DNA of 64,000 nt from an uncultured Bacteroidales bacterium (GCA_949297285.1 CASFRL010000107.1:29048-93047), one strand, 5' to 3'. Counted from the first letter of the stretch, positions 8,553 through 17,544 are shown. Notes: a model not told the origin generated them from the sequence alone. Numbers and translations are program-made.

Positions 8553-9227
8553 ATGGAAATGCAACTCTCTATCTCAAATATTATCAAACAGGCATGCCCG
8601 TCATATATTGCGGGTGTGATCTGCGCGCAGGTAAAAAACAGCTTGCACGACGAATCTCTTTGGAAAGAAATCGAGCATGAAACGGCTCTTTTACAAGAAA
8701 AATACCCTTTAAATGCAATCAACAAAAGGGAAAACATATCGGCAACCCGCGAAGCATACAAAATCTTAGGGAAAGACCCGAACCGTTACCGTCCATCGGC
8801 CGAGGCTCTATGTCGCCGATTGATCAAAGGACTCGGACTTTATCAGATCTCGACATTGGTCGATCTTATCAATATGGTCTCGATCCGTACGGGATATTCT
8901 ATCGGCGGATTCGATGCAGATAAAATCGTCGGTCAACTCTCTTTAGGGGTAGGTACAGAAAATGAGTTATTCCATGCAATAGGCCGAGGAGTTTTAAATA
9001 TAGAGGGCCTTCCTGTATATAGGGATGAGTCTGGCCCTATCGGCACACCGACCAGCGATGAAGAGAGAACCAAACTGTCTTTGGACACGACGCGAATACT
9101 GATCATTATCAATGGTTATTCAGGAAATAAAGAGGATGTCGAGAACGCTATAACATTAACAGCCGACTTGTTAAGCCGCTATGCCTGCGCTCAAGATATC
9201 GAGATCGACTATTTTGGAGCTATCTGA
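8553..9227 (+). CDS. B3/B4 domain-containing protein (PheRS beta-like tRNA-binding domain)
   Basis: 224 residues from the ATG at 8553, chosen because a -7 element sits over the upstream TTG. Nearly the whole protein is a B3/B4 domain, the module of phenylalanyl-tRNA synthetase beta that carries editing activity against Tyr-tRNA(Phe). Supporting stretches are NRYRPSAEALCRRLIKG near residues 78-94 and LVDLINMVSIRTGYSIGGFD near 102-121. Stand-alone forms are widespread and mostly uncharacterised; trans-editing or nucleic-acid binding is an inference. It forms a single-gene unit. Confidence 0.83.
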   Translation: MEMQLSISNIIKQACPSYIAGVICAQVKNSLHDESLWKEIEHETALLQEKYPLNAINKRENISATREAYKILGKDPNRYRPSAEALCRRLIKGLGLYQISTLVDLINMVSIRTGYSIGGFDADKIVGQLSLGVGTENELFHAIGRGVLNIEGLPVYRDESGPIGTPTSDEERTKLSLDTTRILIIINGYSGNKEDVENAITLTADLLSRYACAQDIEIDYFGAI

Positions 9228-9254
9228 CAAAGGGATTTTCTCGGTTTTTACCCC

Positions 9255-9773
9255 TTACCGAGAAACAGCCGCCTCTTTCGGGGTGATTTTTATGCCGACA
9301 TCGGTAATTCCCTGAATTACATCATCCCGCATTCCCTGCTGAACAGAAATAGAATATTTTCCTTTACGAGGGAAAGTAAAACCCTCTTTATACGGAATCG
9401 TCTGCTGATACGTGGCTCCCCAACCCGAACCGAACCATTTTCCGTATTCATCGGCAAGAATGCAGTTAAGCGTGTCGGTGATCACTTCCCCGGTTTCAGC
9501 TTTGCAGGTAATGAAAAGCCATAAATTCCGAAAATCATAATCATTGGTATATCGCAACGACACGTCTATATCATACAGACACAACGTATCCTCAATTACC
9601 GGCGAAAAACGTTCTATCACACGTTTATCCCACCCTCGGGCAGGGATATGATTAAACGTATAATACACATCCTTTGTATTGCAGGAAAGGCCTGAGATCA
9701 ATAATCCCAACAGCAGTATTATCTTACTCAGGCGATACTTCTTCAGACGGTCGGTTATTATTGTTTTTGCCAT
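9255..9773 (-). CDS. gldH: Gliding motility/T9SS-associated lipoprotein GldH
   Basis: 172 residues from the Met at 9773. This start gives a clean lipoprotein signal: basic N-terminus, hydrophobic core LSKIILLLGLLISGLSC and a lipobox Cys at residue 31. The mature part matches GldH (VYYTFNHIPARGWDK, then a beta-rich domain ending in an immunoglobulin-like segment). GldH is needed for gliding in Flavobacterium and persists in non-gliding Bacteroidales. The start lies 50 nt inside the end of ricT in another frame, so the two are translationally coupled. Longer upstream starts would add a basic tail that destroys the signal peptide. Confidence 0.8.
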   Translation of the reverse strand: MAKTIITDRLKKYRLSKIILLLGLLISGLSCNTKDVYYTFNHIPARGWDKRVIERFSPVIEDTLCLYDIDVSLRYTNDYDFRNLWLFITCKAETGEVITDTLNCILADEYGKWFGSGWGATYQQTIPYKEGFTFPRKGKYSISVQQGMRDDVIQGITDVGIKITPKEAAVSR

Positions 9774-10995
9774 TGTTATTATTGCCATTGCGATTGTTAT
9801 TTCCCCGATTTCCGTTTTGCGAAGAGTTATTTTGAGCAGCTCCGGACGCATCGCCTCCGTTGCCCTTTTTCAAATTCGACTTTTTACGACGATTATTGGA
9901 TTTTCCGCCATTTGCATTATTTCCCCCCCGCTTTTTATTTTTATCAAAACGAGTCAGGCTGTCTTGTCCTACAACATCTTCAAAATCTTTACGCTGAGGT
10001 TGTTGATCATCTACGAGCTCCAACTTATCAGGTTTGATTCCTCTTTTATTCAAAGCAATAACCTCAAAAACCCGAGAAGCGTCTACGGTAACCAAATTTG
10101 CCGCAATCTCTTTACTCGTAGAATAGGTCATTTGCCGTTTGAATATATCGGTTTTGAAATGATAGTAAGTGTTATCGGCCGTTTCAAGGGCAATTTCCCG
10201 AGAAGGTAATTTTTTCTGTCCTTCGACATAAGCATCGACCTCAAAATTCAAACAACATTTCAGTTTTGCACACTGTCCGGCAAGTTTCTGGGGATTTAAC
10301 GATATATCTTGATAGCGGGCGGCACTTGTCGCTACCGAAACAAAATTGGTCATCCATGAAGAGCAACACAACTGACGACCGCAAGGACCTATTCCTCCGA
10401 TCCGTCCGGCTTCTTGCCGTGCCCCGATCTGCTTCATTTCGATGCGTACCCGAAATACCTCTGCCAACACTTTAATCAACTGACGAAAATCGACACGATC
10501 ATCTGCAATGTAATAGAAGATTGCTTTGTTGCCATCCCCCTGATATTCGACATCACCGATTTTCATATCCAAATTCAGGTCTTCGGCAATTTTTCGTGCC
10601 CGCAACATCGTATCGTGTTCACGAGATTTTGCCTCTTCATACTTTTCCAAGTCATTCGGCTTTGCTTTCCGATAGACTCTTTTAAGATCGGGATTATCCA
10701 GTTTTATTCCATTTTTTTTCATTTGGAGTAAAACAAGGCGACCCGTCAAGGTAACCTCTCCTATATCATGCCCCGGATTTCCCTCCACAGCGACAATATC
10801 GCCTTTTTCAAGATGAATATGGGTAGAGTTTTTATAATATCCTTTCCGTGTATTCTTAAACTGAACCTCCACCAAATCGGTCTCATTATGAGACTCGGGC
10901 AAATCGGACAGCCAATCGTAACATTCAAGTTTATTGGCTCCGTGTTTTTTTTTCGAGGTCGGAATATTTTCGTTATTGTCTGGCATATTGTTCAT
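9724..10995 (-). CDS. ricT: PSP1 domain protein, RicT (YaaT) homologue
   Basis: 423 residues. The PSP1 domain is present with its conserved cysteine cluster (GPCGRQLCCSSW near 204-215, then CAKLKCCLNFE near 239-249). As known from Bacillus subtilis, RicT with RicA and RicF forms a [4Fe-4S] complex (the Y-complex) that interacts with RNase Y and guides mRNA processing. Here it is the next gene after rny on the same strand. The last 80 residues are a low-complexity Asn/Gly/Lys tail, probably disordered and possibly RNA-contacting. No ricA or ricF is visible in the window. Confidence 0.85.
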   Translation of the reverse strand: MNNMPDNNENIPTSKKKHGANKLECYDWLSDLPESHNETDLVEVQFKNTRKGYYKNSTHIHLEKGDIVAVEGNPGHDIGEVTLTGRLVLLQMKKNGIKLDNPDLKRVYRKAKPNDLEKYEEAKSREHDTMLRARKIAEDLNLDMKIGDVEYQGDGNKAIFYYIADDRVDFRQLIKVLAEVFRVRIEMKQIGARQEAGRIGGIGPCGRQLCCSSWMTNFVSVATSAARYQDISLNPQKLAGQCAKLKCCLNFEVDAYVEGQKKLPSREIALETADNTYYHFKTDIFKRQMTYSTSKEIAANLVTVDASRVFEVIALNKRGIKPDKLELVDDQQPQRKDFEDVVGQDSLTRFDKNKKRGGNNANGGKSNNRRKKSNLKKGNGGDASGAAQNNSSQNGNRGNNNRNGNNNNGKNNNNRPSEEVSPE

Positions 10996-11114
10996 ATAAC
11001 CTGTTTTATCAAAAAAGAGCTACAGCCAGCACTCAAGAATCATAGATTTTGGTGAAGCCTGCAGCCCATAAGTCTAAATATTTATCTTTGCAGATATGGC
11101 TATTGTCTCACTTT

Positions 11115-12656
11115 TTATTTAGCGAAGCTCACTGCACGGGTTTCACGAATGACTGTAATCTTCACTTGTCCCGGATAGGTCATTTCGTCTTGAATGCGTT
11201 TAGCAATTTCTGTCGATAGATTTTCGGTTTCGGTATCATCGATCTTATCGGCTCCGACGATTACCCGCAATTCGCGACCGGCTTGTATTGCATAAGTCTT
11301 CAAAACTCCCGGATAGGAAAGTGCCAATTGTTCCAAATCATTAAGTCGCTTGATATATGCCTCTACTACTTCACGACGGGCTCCGGGACGGGCTCCCGAT
11401 ATTGCATCGCAAACTTGCACGATCGGAGCAAGCAAACTTGTCATTTCGGTCTCGTCATGGTGAGCACCCACCGCGTTGCAGATATCCGGTTTTTCTTTAT
11501 ATTTCTCAGCCAATTTCATTCCCAACAAAGCATGTGGCAATTCCGGCTCTTCATCAGGTACTTTACCAATATCATGCAGCAAACCTGCACGCTTTGCTTT
11601 TTTGGGATTCAAACCAAGTTCCGAAGCCATTATAGCACAAAGATTTGCTGTTTCTCGCGAATGTTGCAACAGATTTTGTCCGTAAGAAGAACGATATTTC
11701 ATTTTGCCGACCAATCGGATCAATTCGGGATGCAATCCGTGTATTCCCAAATCTATGGCTGTACGCTTTCCGGTTTCGATGATCTCTTCTTCGATCTGTT
11801 TTCTTACTTTGGCAACCACTTCTTCGATACGGGCCGGATGGATACGACCGTCCGTCACCAATTGATGTAGCGCCAAACGGGCTATTTCACGACGAACAGG
11901 ATCGAAAGCCGACAAGACAATCGCTTCGGGAGTATCATCGACGATTATTTCTACGCCTGTTGCAGCTTCCAACGCTCTGATATTACGACCTTCCCGACCA
12001 ATGATACGACCTTTTATCTCGTCCGAATCGATGTGGAATACCGTAACCGAATTTTCGATTGCCGTTTCGGTCGCTACCCGTTGAATACTTTGTATTACAA
12101 TTCGTTTAGCTTCTTTATTGGCCGTCAGTTTGGCTTCATCCATGATATCATTGATATAAGATGCCGCTTGGGTTTTGGCTTCTTCTTTCAAGGATTCGAT
12201 GAGTTTTTCTTTTGCCTCCTCGGCCGAAAGTCCGGAAAGATGTTCCAAACGTTCCACTTCGGCTTTATGCAAACGTTCGAGCTCGACTTTTTTCTTTTCT
12301 ACTATTTCGATTTGCGCATCCAGATTGGCTCGTATTGCATCAGATTCCACTTTCCGGCGTTGCAATTCCTGTTGTTGCTGATTGAGTTGTAATTCCCGCT
12401 GTTTAGCTTTCGCTTCTATCGACTGCAATTTTGCATTACGGGCATTTGCCTGTTTCTCCATATCGGATTTCAAATGCAAAAACTTTTCCTTTACTTCGAG
12501 CAACTTATTTTTCTTAATTACTTCAGCTTCTTTTGCAGCCTCCTCTATAATCGATTGTGCCCGTGCTTTCAACAACGTCTTTCCAATCACAAAAACCGCT
12601 GTCGCACCCACCAACAAACAAACGAGACCTGTAATTACCAATGATATAATTTCCAT
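11115..12656 (-). CDS. rny: Ribonuclease Y
   Basis: 513 residues, the normal length. It is a membrane-anchored endoribonuclease that starts mRNA decay. Order seen: an N-terminal transmembrane helix (residues 3-25), a long coiled coil rich in Glu/Lys/Gln to about 190, a KH domain ([15 protein letters not shown] near 212-226), and an HD hydrolase domain with HSRETANLC and LLHDIGK near 335-367 and HHDE near 399-402. A terminator-like hairpin sits about 20 nt before its start, between zapA and rny. ricT follows after 119 nt. Confidence 0.97.
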   Translation of the reverse strand: MEIISLVITGLVCLLVGATAVFVIGKTLLKARAQSIIEEAAKEAEVIKKNKLLEVKEKFLHLKSDMEKQANARNAKLQSIEAKAKQRELQLNQQQQELQRRKVESDAIRANLDAQIEIVEKKKVELERLHKAEVERLEHLSGLSAEEAKEKLIESLKEEAKTQAASYINDIMDEAKLTANKEAKRIVIQSIQRVATETAIENSVTVFHIDSDEIKGRIIGREGRNIRALEAATGVEIIVDDTPEAIVLSAFDPVRREIARLALHQLVTDGRIHPARIEEVVAKVRKQIEEEIIETGKRTAIDLGIHGLHPELIRLVGKMKYRSSYGQNLLQHSRETANLCAIMASELGLNPKKAKRAGLLHDIGKVPDEEPELPHALLGMKLAEKYKEKPDICNAVGAHHDETEMTSLLAPIVQVCDAISGARPGARREVVEAYIKRLNDLEQLALSYPGVLKTYAIQAGRELRVIVGADKIDDTETENLSTEIAKRIQDEMTYPGQVKITVIRETRAVSFAK

Positions 12657-12675
12657 TTGTCTTTATTTAATTATT

Positions 12676-12720
12676 AAAAAAAATGCACCACATCAAAGGC
12701 TATAAGCCCTGTTGTAGTGC
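12676..12720 (-). terminator. Terminator/attenuator between zapA and rny
   Basis: On the minus strand, an 8-bp outer stem GCACTACA/TGTGGTGC (one G-U pair) encloses a small stem GGCT/AGCC and is followed by A then U8 (12683-12676). It looks like an intrinsic terminator, yet it lies 20 nt before the rny start with no room for a full promoter in between. Confidence 0.6.
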
Positions 12721-12747
12721 AGGAATATGTCTCTTTAAAAATAAAAT

Positions 12748-13047
12748 CTACTTCCGGTTCAGATAGTTATCAAGCTCTTCATCCATTTCCCGAACAATTT
12801 CGGTAAAAATTTCAACATCTCGTGTCTCTCTAAGCCTTAGATATGCATGGGATAAATCAATCGCCGTCATCGCTAAAAAATCATATACAGATTTTGATTT
12901 ATCTTTACTAAACTGCTCTCTATATGTCGCAAGTTTTCTATTTACCAATGCCGCCGCCTGTCGTACAACTTCCTCATCTTCTCGTTTAATATTCAAAGGA
13001 TATTTGCGTCCGGCTATTTCCAAGTGAATTTTAAATTTATCGTTCAT
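12748..13047 (-). CDS. zapA: Cell division protein ZapA
   Basis: 99 residues. ZapA binds FtsZ and bundles protofilaments at the division site. Seen: the N-terminal beta hairpin (FKIHLEIAGRKYPLNI), the conserved EEVVRQAAALVNRKL helix, and a C-terminal coiled coil ending near EMDEELDNYL. Length and layout fit the family. It starts 5 nt after the coiled-coil protein upstream and is followed by the attenuator-like hairpin and rny. Confidence 0.88.
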   Translation of the reverse strand: MNDKFKIHLEIAGRKYPLNIKREDEEVVRQAAALVNRKLATYREQFSKDKSKSVYDFLAMTAIDLSHAYLRLRETRDVEIFTEIVREMDEELDNYLNRK

Positions 13048-13052
13048 AGCAT

Positions 13053-13346
13053 CTATTCATTTAATAAAGAGATGCATTTATCGATTTCCCGCACCAATTT
13101 ACCGATCCTGCTCCGGGCTGTTTTGACATCACCCTCACCGAGAGCCAACCCTTTTGCAGTCAATAAATTTTCATATTTGATATTCATCTCATTCAAATCC
13201 TTTTGCAAGGTTTCAATAGTATTTTCCTGTTCCTTAATGCGTTTTTCCAACTCTTCATTTTCGCGTTTCAGAACATTAAAACGATTCATCAACTCTTGTA
13301 TATGAAATCGTAAAGTATCCAGTACCCGCTTCGGATTATCCGCCAT
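13053..13346 (-). CDS. Small coiled-coil protein upstream of zapA (ZapB-like position)
   Basis: 97 residues, nearly all predicted coiled coil (heptad-rich Glu/Lys/Leu from residues 8 to 60) with a short basic tail. It is the first gene of a pair with zapA, 5 nt apart. By analogy with ZapB it may help organise the division septum, but I see no sequence proof. A perfect -7 element (TATATTTG on this strand, 13365-13372) lies about 20 nt before the ATG. Confidence 0.65.
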   Translation of the reverse strand: MADNPKRVLDTLRFHIQELMNRFNVLKRENEELEKRIKEQENTIETLQKDLNEMNIKYENLLTAKGLALGEGDVKTARSRIGKLVREIDKCISLLNE

Positions 13347-13364
13347 TTTATATCAAATTCTATA

Positions 13365-13372
13365 CAAATATA
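13365..13372 (-). promoter_or_regulatory. -7 element of the coiled-coil/zapA operon
   Basis: TATATTTG on the minus strand, just upstream of the ATG at 13346. No clear -33 box. Confidence 0.5.
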
Positions 13373-13742
13373 GAGATTTTGATCGAATATAGAAACATAT
13401 CTATGGTTATTTTTTAGTATATCTATAAATTTATTATCAGGGGAAAGGGCTTAAGCCCGACACAAGAGCCTATACAAGCAATTAACAGTCAATATTTTAT
13501 AGCATTAACAAATATTCATATACAGATACCCGAGCATTATCATTTCAAACAAAAGTTATGCTGATTGTTTTTATTGGTGCATAATAAAAAAACGAGTAAA
13601 AAAAGAGCCGCTTTTACCGAATAATATATGAATCGGCCACATCTGGCAGGCGTCAGAGAATCAAAATGTTTTTATTCGATATGATATTCTGTAAAATAAC
13701 CCAGCTATTTGTATCTTTGCAATCGGTTAAAGGCGATATGAC
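13373..13742. other. Divergent intergenic region
   Basis: AT-rich gap between the coiled-coil gene and the radical SAM gene. It contains the perfect 12-bp palindrome GGGCTTAAGCCC at 13447-13458 and, near the right end, TATCTTTG (a -7 element for the radical SAM gene) about 30 nt before its ATG. No ORF with coding character. Confidence 0.4.
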
Positions 13743-15368
13743 ATGAAAATTCTCTGGATAGATTTAAACAGTTCTTATGCGCATGCATCGTTGGCATTAC
13801 CGGCAATTCATGCCCAAATAAAAGAGAATTCAGGAATCGAATGGGAAACCGTATCTTGCACTATTAATGAAAATGTGGGGATGATCGTAAAATCAGCAAT
13901 ACAATACAATCCCGACATTATTGCTGCGACGGCATGGCTATTCAACAGAGAAATTCTACTCCACATCGTCTGCCGGTTAAAGGTTTTGTTTCCAAAAAGT
14001 AAAGTCATTTTGGGCGGCCCCGAATTTCTGGGAGATAATAAAGATTTTTTGTTTGCAACCCCATTTGTCGACTGCGTATTTCGAGGAGAAGGTGAAGAGA
14101 ATGTCCCGCGCTGGTTACAGGTATGGGATATGCCCGAACAATGGCATGAGATAAAAGGGTTGTGTTTTATCGACCAGCACCGACACTACATTGATACAGG
14201 AATCGCCCGAGTTCTGGACTTCGAAAAATTAACCCCTCCCGAAGAAAGCAAATTCTTTAATTGGGAAAAACCTTTTGTCCAACTGGAAACGACACGGGGA
14301 TGTTTCAACACTTGTGCGTTCTGCGTAAGTGGAGGCGAAAAGCCGGTGCGCACCATCGATATTGCTTGCATACGAAAACGATTGCAAATAATACGGCAGC
14401 ACCAAATAAAAAATGTCAGAATACTGGACCGTACATTCAACTACAACAGCAAACGAGCCAAAGAATTGTTGTTTCTTTTTCGGGAATTTCCTGAAATTCG
14501 GTTTCATCTCGAAATTCATCCGGCACTGCTGACTGAAGAATTAAAAACTTTATTGGCCGATATGCCGACAGGAAGTTTACACCTCGAAGCCGGCATACAA
14601 AGTTTACATGAAAATGTCCTTGCCCAAAGCCAAAGATTAGGCAACTTGCAACAATCTCTCGACGGATTGAGATATTTATGCTCGTTAACAAATATTGAAA
14701 CCCATGCCGATTTGATCGCCGGACTTCCGCTATATAGCATTAAACAAATATTTGATGACATACATACCCTTGCGTCACTCGGCGCAGCAGAAATACAACT
14801 CGAGTCATTAAAGGTATTGCCCGGAACCGAAATGCGGAGACGTGCCGAAGAGTGGGGAATCAGATATTCGCCTTATCCCCCATACGAAGTGCTGAAAACG
14901 AACGAAATAAGTACGGAAGAGTTGCAATATGCAAGGCATCTTTCGCGGTTGCTCGACGGTTATTACAACTCACCGGTATGGCAAGAAGTCATACGCCGAT
15001 TTATGTTAGAAGAATCCGAATTTCTGAAAGACTTCTTAAACTTCTTAATCGTCGCCGACGTCATCGACAAGCCCTTGAGCATCGAAAAAAGAGGTCTGCT
15101 TCTTTATGAATTCTGCAAAAAAACTTACCCCACGCGCCTTACCGAAGTATCTATCGCATGGATCATTGCCGGACTTTCCTTAAAAAAAGCTCCTGCAGAA
15201 AAAGTTATGACAAAACATCAGAATCCGCCATCAGCATGGGAAATCATACAAGGAGAATACAAGGATGACTTAAAACTTTGCAGACTCCCATACCCATCGG
15301 GAAATTATTGGTTCGGATTCGAGCCAGACACCCAAAAACACACGCCGGTCTTTATTGCAAAAAACTGA
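13743..15368 (+). CDS. B12-binding radical SAM protein with DUF4080 domain
   Basis: 541 residues. N-terminal B12-binding-like Rossmann fold (about 1-140), then a radical SAM core with the [4Fe-4S] ligands C187, C191 and C194 in CX3CX2C, then a C-terminal DUF4080-type region. No N-terminal DxHxxG cobalamin motif is obvious, so actual cobalamin use is uncertain. Substrate unknown; relatives include methyltransferases and methylthiotransferases. It ends 96 nt before a Crp/Fnr regulator. It is common in Bacteroidetes but uncharacterised. Confidence 0.85.
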   Translation: MKILWIDLNSSYAHASLALPAIHAQIKENSGIEWETVSCTINENVGMIVKSAIQYNPDIIAATAWLFNREILLHIVCRLKVLFPKSKVILGGPEFLGDNKDFLFATPFVDCVFRGEGEENVPRWLQVWDMPEQWHEIKGLCFIDQHRHYIDTGIARVLDFEKLTPPEESKFFNWEKPFVQLETTRGCFNTCAFCVSGGEKPVRTIDIACIRKRLQIIRQHQIKNVRILDRTFNYNSKRAKELLFLFREFPEIRFHLEIHPALLTEELKTLLADMPTGSLHLEAGIQSLHENVLAQSQRLGNLQQSLDGLRYLCSLTNIETHADLIAGLPLYSIKQIFDDIHTLASLGAAEIQLESLKVLPGTEMRRRAEEWGIRYSPYPPYEVLKTNEISTEELQYARHLSRLLDGYYNSPVWQEVIRRFMLEESEFLKDFLNFLIVADVIDKPLSIEKRGLLLYEFCKKTYPTRLTEVSIAWIIAGLSLKKAPAEKVMTKHQNPPSAWEIIQGEYKDDLKLCRLPYPSGNYWFGFEPDTQKHTPVFIAKN

Positions 15369-15432
15369 AATACGAACGCCTTTTTATAGATGTTTTTAAG
15401 AAGAAGTTGCATTCTTTACCGTTTACATTCGC

Positions 15433-15440
15433 TATATTTG
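15433..15440 (+). promoter_or_regulatory. -7 element that decides the Crp/Fnr start
   Basis: TATATTTG (TAnnTTTG) placed 24 nt before the ATG at 15464. It argues against longer in-frame starts that would overlap the radical SAM gene. Confidence 0.55.
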
Positions 15441-15463
15441 CAAATAAACAACAAATAGAGCAC

Positions 15464-16051
15464 ATGGAGTTAAAATACAACATTATTGATTATCTGGATG
15501 AGTCAATCTCTGTTTTATCCCATGAAGACAAAGAAAAACTAAGATCTTTATTGTCAGAAAATTTCTATAAAAAAGGAGATATAATCAGCAATATAAAAGA
15601 AATAGAGGAGCACATATACATCATCTTTCAAGGCGGGGCAAGAGTTTTTTATCTTAAGGACGGCAAAGAAATTACATTTTCGTTTGCATTCGACCAAGAT
15701 TTGATCCTTTGCCTAAACTCACAAGCCAACAAGCCGGAACTGCCTAAGGTTATCGAATTTCTCGAAGACTCTCATGTCATAACCATAAACATCAATTTAT
15801 TCTCGCAACCTTCAAAAATCAAAGACATCGCAACGGCACAACGCATCAATCGTATATTGCTCGATTACAGCTACTTTTTAGAAGAACGAATCATCAATCT
15901 GCAATGCCGGAGTGCTCGTGAAAGATACAAATGGGTAGTAACCCGTTATCCTCGCTTATTGCAGCGTGCCACATTGGGGCAAATCGCTTCATTTTTAGGA
16001 ATTACCCAAGAGACAATCAGTCGGATACGCTCTGAAAAATACCCCCTTTAA
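15464..16051 (+). CDS. Crp/Fnr family transcriptional regulator
   Basis: 195 residues from the ATG at 15464; an upstream in-frame start at 15278 would overlap the radical SAM gene and bypass the promoter. N-terminal cyclic-nucleotide-type beta-roll (KKGDIISNIKEIEEHIYII and following), a dimer helix, then a helix-turn-helix (LGQIASFLGITQETISRIRS). The recognition helix has ETISR, the ExxSR pattern that in FNR reads TTGAT half-sites. There is no FNR-type N-terminal cysteine cluster, so oxygen sensing by a [4Fe-4S] cluster is unlikely. A matching box lies 91 bp after the stop, before the efflux operon. Confidence 0.88.
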   Translation: MELKYNIIDYLDESISVLSHEDKEKLRSLLSENFYKKGDIISNIKEIEEHIYIIFQGGARVFYLKDGKEITFSFAFDQDLILCLNSQANKPELPKVIEFLEDSHVITININLFSQPSKIKDIATAQRINRILLDYSYFLEERIINLQCRSARERYKWVVTRYPRLLQRATLGQIASFLGITQETISRIRSEKYPL

Positions 16052-16141
16052 ATAATTTAACCTATATGTTAATTTATAGCCTTGAAAATTGTTAATTTAA
16101 CACACCATTTAACGAGATTTACAATCTCGAGGGAGAAAATT

Positions 16142-16185
16142 TTGACATATATCAAATTTTAACTCCTTTTATCACGGTACATTTG
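16142..16185 (+). promoter_or_regulatory. FNR-like box plus -7 element of the RND efflux operon
   Basis: TTGACATATATCAA at 16142-16155 differs from the FNR consensus TTGATnnnnATCAA at one base. It is followed by a perfect -7 element TACATTTG at 16178-16185. No -33 TTTG is present. The box centre lies about 40-42 bp before the likely transcription start, the class II activator position. The -7 element is itself inside a palindrome, GGTACATTTGTACC (16176-16189). Confidence 0.6.
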
Positions 16186-16330
16186 TACCCGATTTTAGGT
16201 TATTTGAATTTTTAAGGTTATAGAAAGGTTAATAAGATTATGCTAAAGAATTCACCTTTGGGCAGCACAAAAAGTTGATTTTCCTTTCAAAAAGAACAAT
16301 AGGTATTAAGATAATCAACATTAGATAAAT

Positions 16331-17518
16331 ATGAAAATTAGGAAAACTATGATTATTCAATCACAACGAGTAATTTTATCAACAGCAATATGCTTGTCAC
16401 TCTTTTCATGCGGTAAACAACAACAAGGTGGTCTCAACATGGTAAAAGAGTATCCTGTAACGACATTACAACCTACATCGACAGAGTTAAAGACCTCTTA
16501 TCCGGCAACTATCAAAGGACGCCAGGATATCGAAATCAGACCGAATGTAAGCGGATTTATCACCCAATTATGTGTAGATGAAGGAGCAATCGTTCGTAAA
16601 GGACAACTTCTATTTGTCATTGATCCTGTTCAATACGAAGAAGCTGTAAAAGTAGCTGAAGCTGCTGTCGAAGTAGCAAAAGCCAATGTAGCAACAGCAC
16701 AATTAACAGCTGACAACAAAGCTGAATTAGCGAAAAAGAACATCATCAGTGAATATGACAAACAAATGGCATTCAACACTTTGGCAACTCAAAAAGCAAC
16801 ATTAGCCCAAGCTCAAGCCCAACTCATCAATGCCAAACAAAATTTGTCATATACTAAAGTTGTCAGTCCTTCGAATGGCGTTGTGGGTACCATTCCCTTA
16901 CGGGTAGGAAGTTTGGTAAGCCCAAGTTCGGCAACACCATTAACGACAGTATCCGACAACTCGGAGATGTATGCTTATTTTGCTTTAAATGAAAAACAGA
17001 TTCTTGATTTAGCCCGCGAACACGGAGCCAACAATCTTGTGGAGAATCTTCCTGAAGTAGAATTAAAATTGTCTGACGGAACAATCTACAATCAAAAAGG
17101 AAAAGTTGTTACCATAAGCGGAATAATAGAACAAACGACAGGTACATCGAATTTGCGTGCAGCATTTCCAAATCCTGACCAATTGCTTCGCAGCGGAAAT
17201 ACAGGAAATATTCTTATACCTATCAAAGCAGATTCTGTAATTCTGGTTCCGCAATCCGCAACTTACGAAATGCAGGATAAACGATTTGTTGCGGTTGTAC
17301 AAGATGATTCGACCGTAAAAAGTACAGAAATAAAAATCTTAAGTATAAACGACGGTAAAAACTTTGTCGTAACATCTGGATTAAAAGCCGGAGATAAAAT
17401 TGTTCTTGAAGGAGCAGGAACGTTAAAAGATGGAGCTCAAATAAAACCGATCTCTCCTGAAGAAGCTGCGGCTAAGCTGAAAGCAATGACACAAACACAA
17501 CCTGCCGAAAAAAAATAA
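16331..17518 (+). CDS. RND efflux periplasmic adaptor lipoprotein (AcrA/MexA type)
   Basis: 395 residues. Membrane-fusion subunit that links the inner-membrane pump with the outer-membrane channel. Lipoprotein signal with lipobox Cys27 (LSLFSC). Order seen: first beta/lipoyl half (IEIRPNVSGFITQLCVDEGAIVRKGQ and on), a long alpha hairpin rich in Ala/Gln (about 95-165), second lipoyl half (VVSPSNGVVG), then the beta-barrel and membrane-proximal domains. Met7 is an alternative start. It is the first gene of adaptor-permease-channel-LpxA-like, 26 nt before the permease. Confidence 0.93.
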   Translation: MKIRKTMIIQSQRVILSTAICLSLFSCGKQQQGGLNMVKEYPVTTLQPTSTELKTSYPATIKGRQDIEIRPNVSGFITQLCVDEGAIVRKGQLLFVIDPVQYEEAVKVAEAAVEVAKANVATAQLTADNKAELAKKNIISEYDKQMAFNTLATQKATLAQAQAQLINAKQNLSYTKVVSPSNGVVGTIPLRVGSLVSPSSATPLTTVSDNSEMYAYFALNEKQILDLAREHGANNLVENLPEVELKLSDGTIYNQKGKVVTISGIIEQTTGTSNLRAAFPNPDQLLRSGNTGNILIPIKADSVILVPQSATYEMQDKRFVAVVQDDSTVKSTEIKILSINDGKNFVVTSGLKAGDKIVLEGAGTLKDGAQIKPISPEEAAAKLKAMTQTQPAEKK

Positions 17519-17544
17519 ATAACATTAAATCGTAAGCTAAGATT

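Noticed and set aside
11083..11090. Plus-strand TATCTTTG between ricT and rny
   Set aside because: It fits TAnnTTTG but has no -33 box, and only an 8-codon frame and antisense rny follow. Probably chance.
4461..13467. CCCGACACAAGA occurring at about 4465 and 13456
   Set aside because: Two copies of a 12-mer are expected by chance in 64 kb; there is no shared structure around them.
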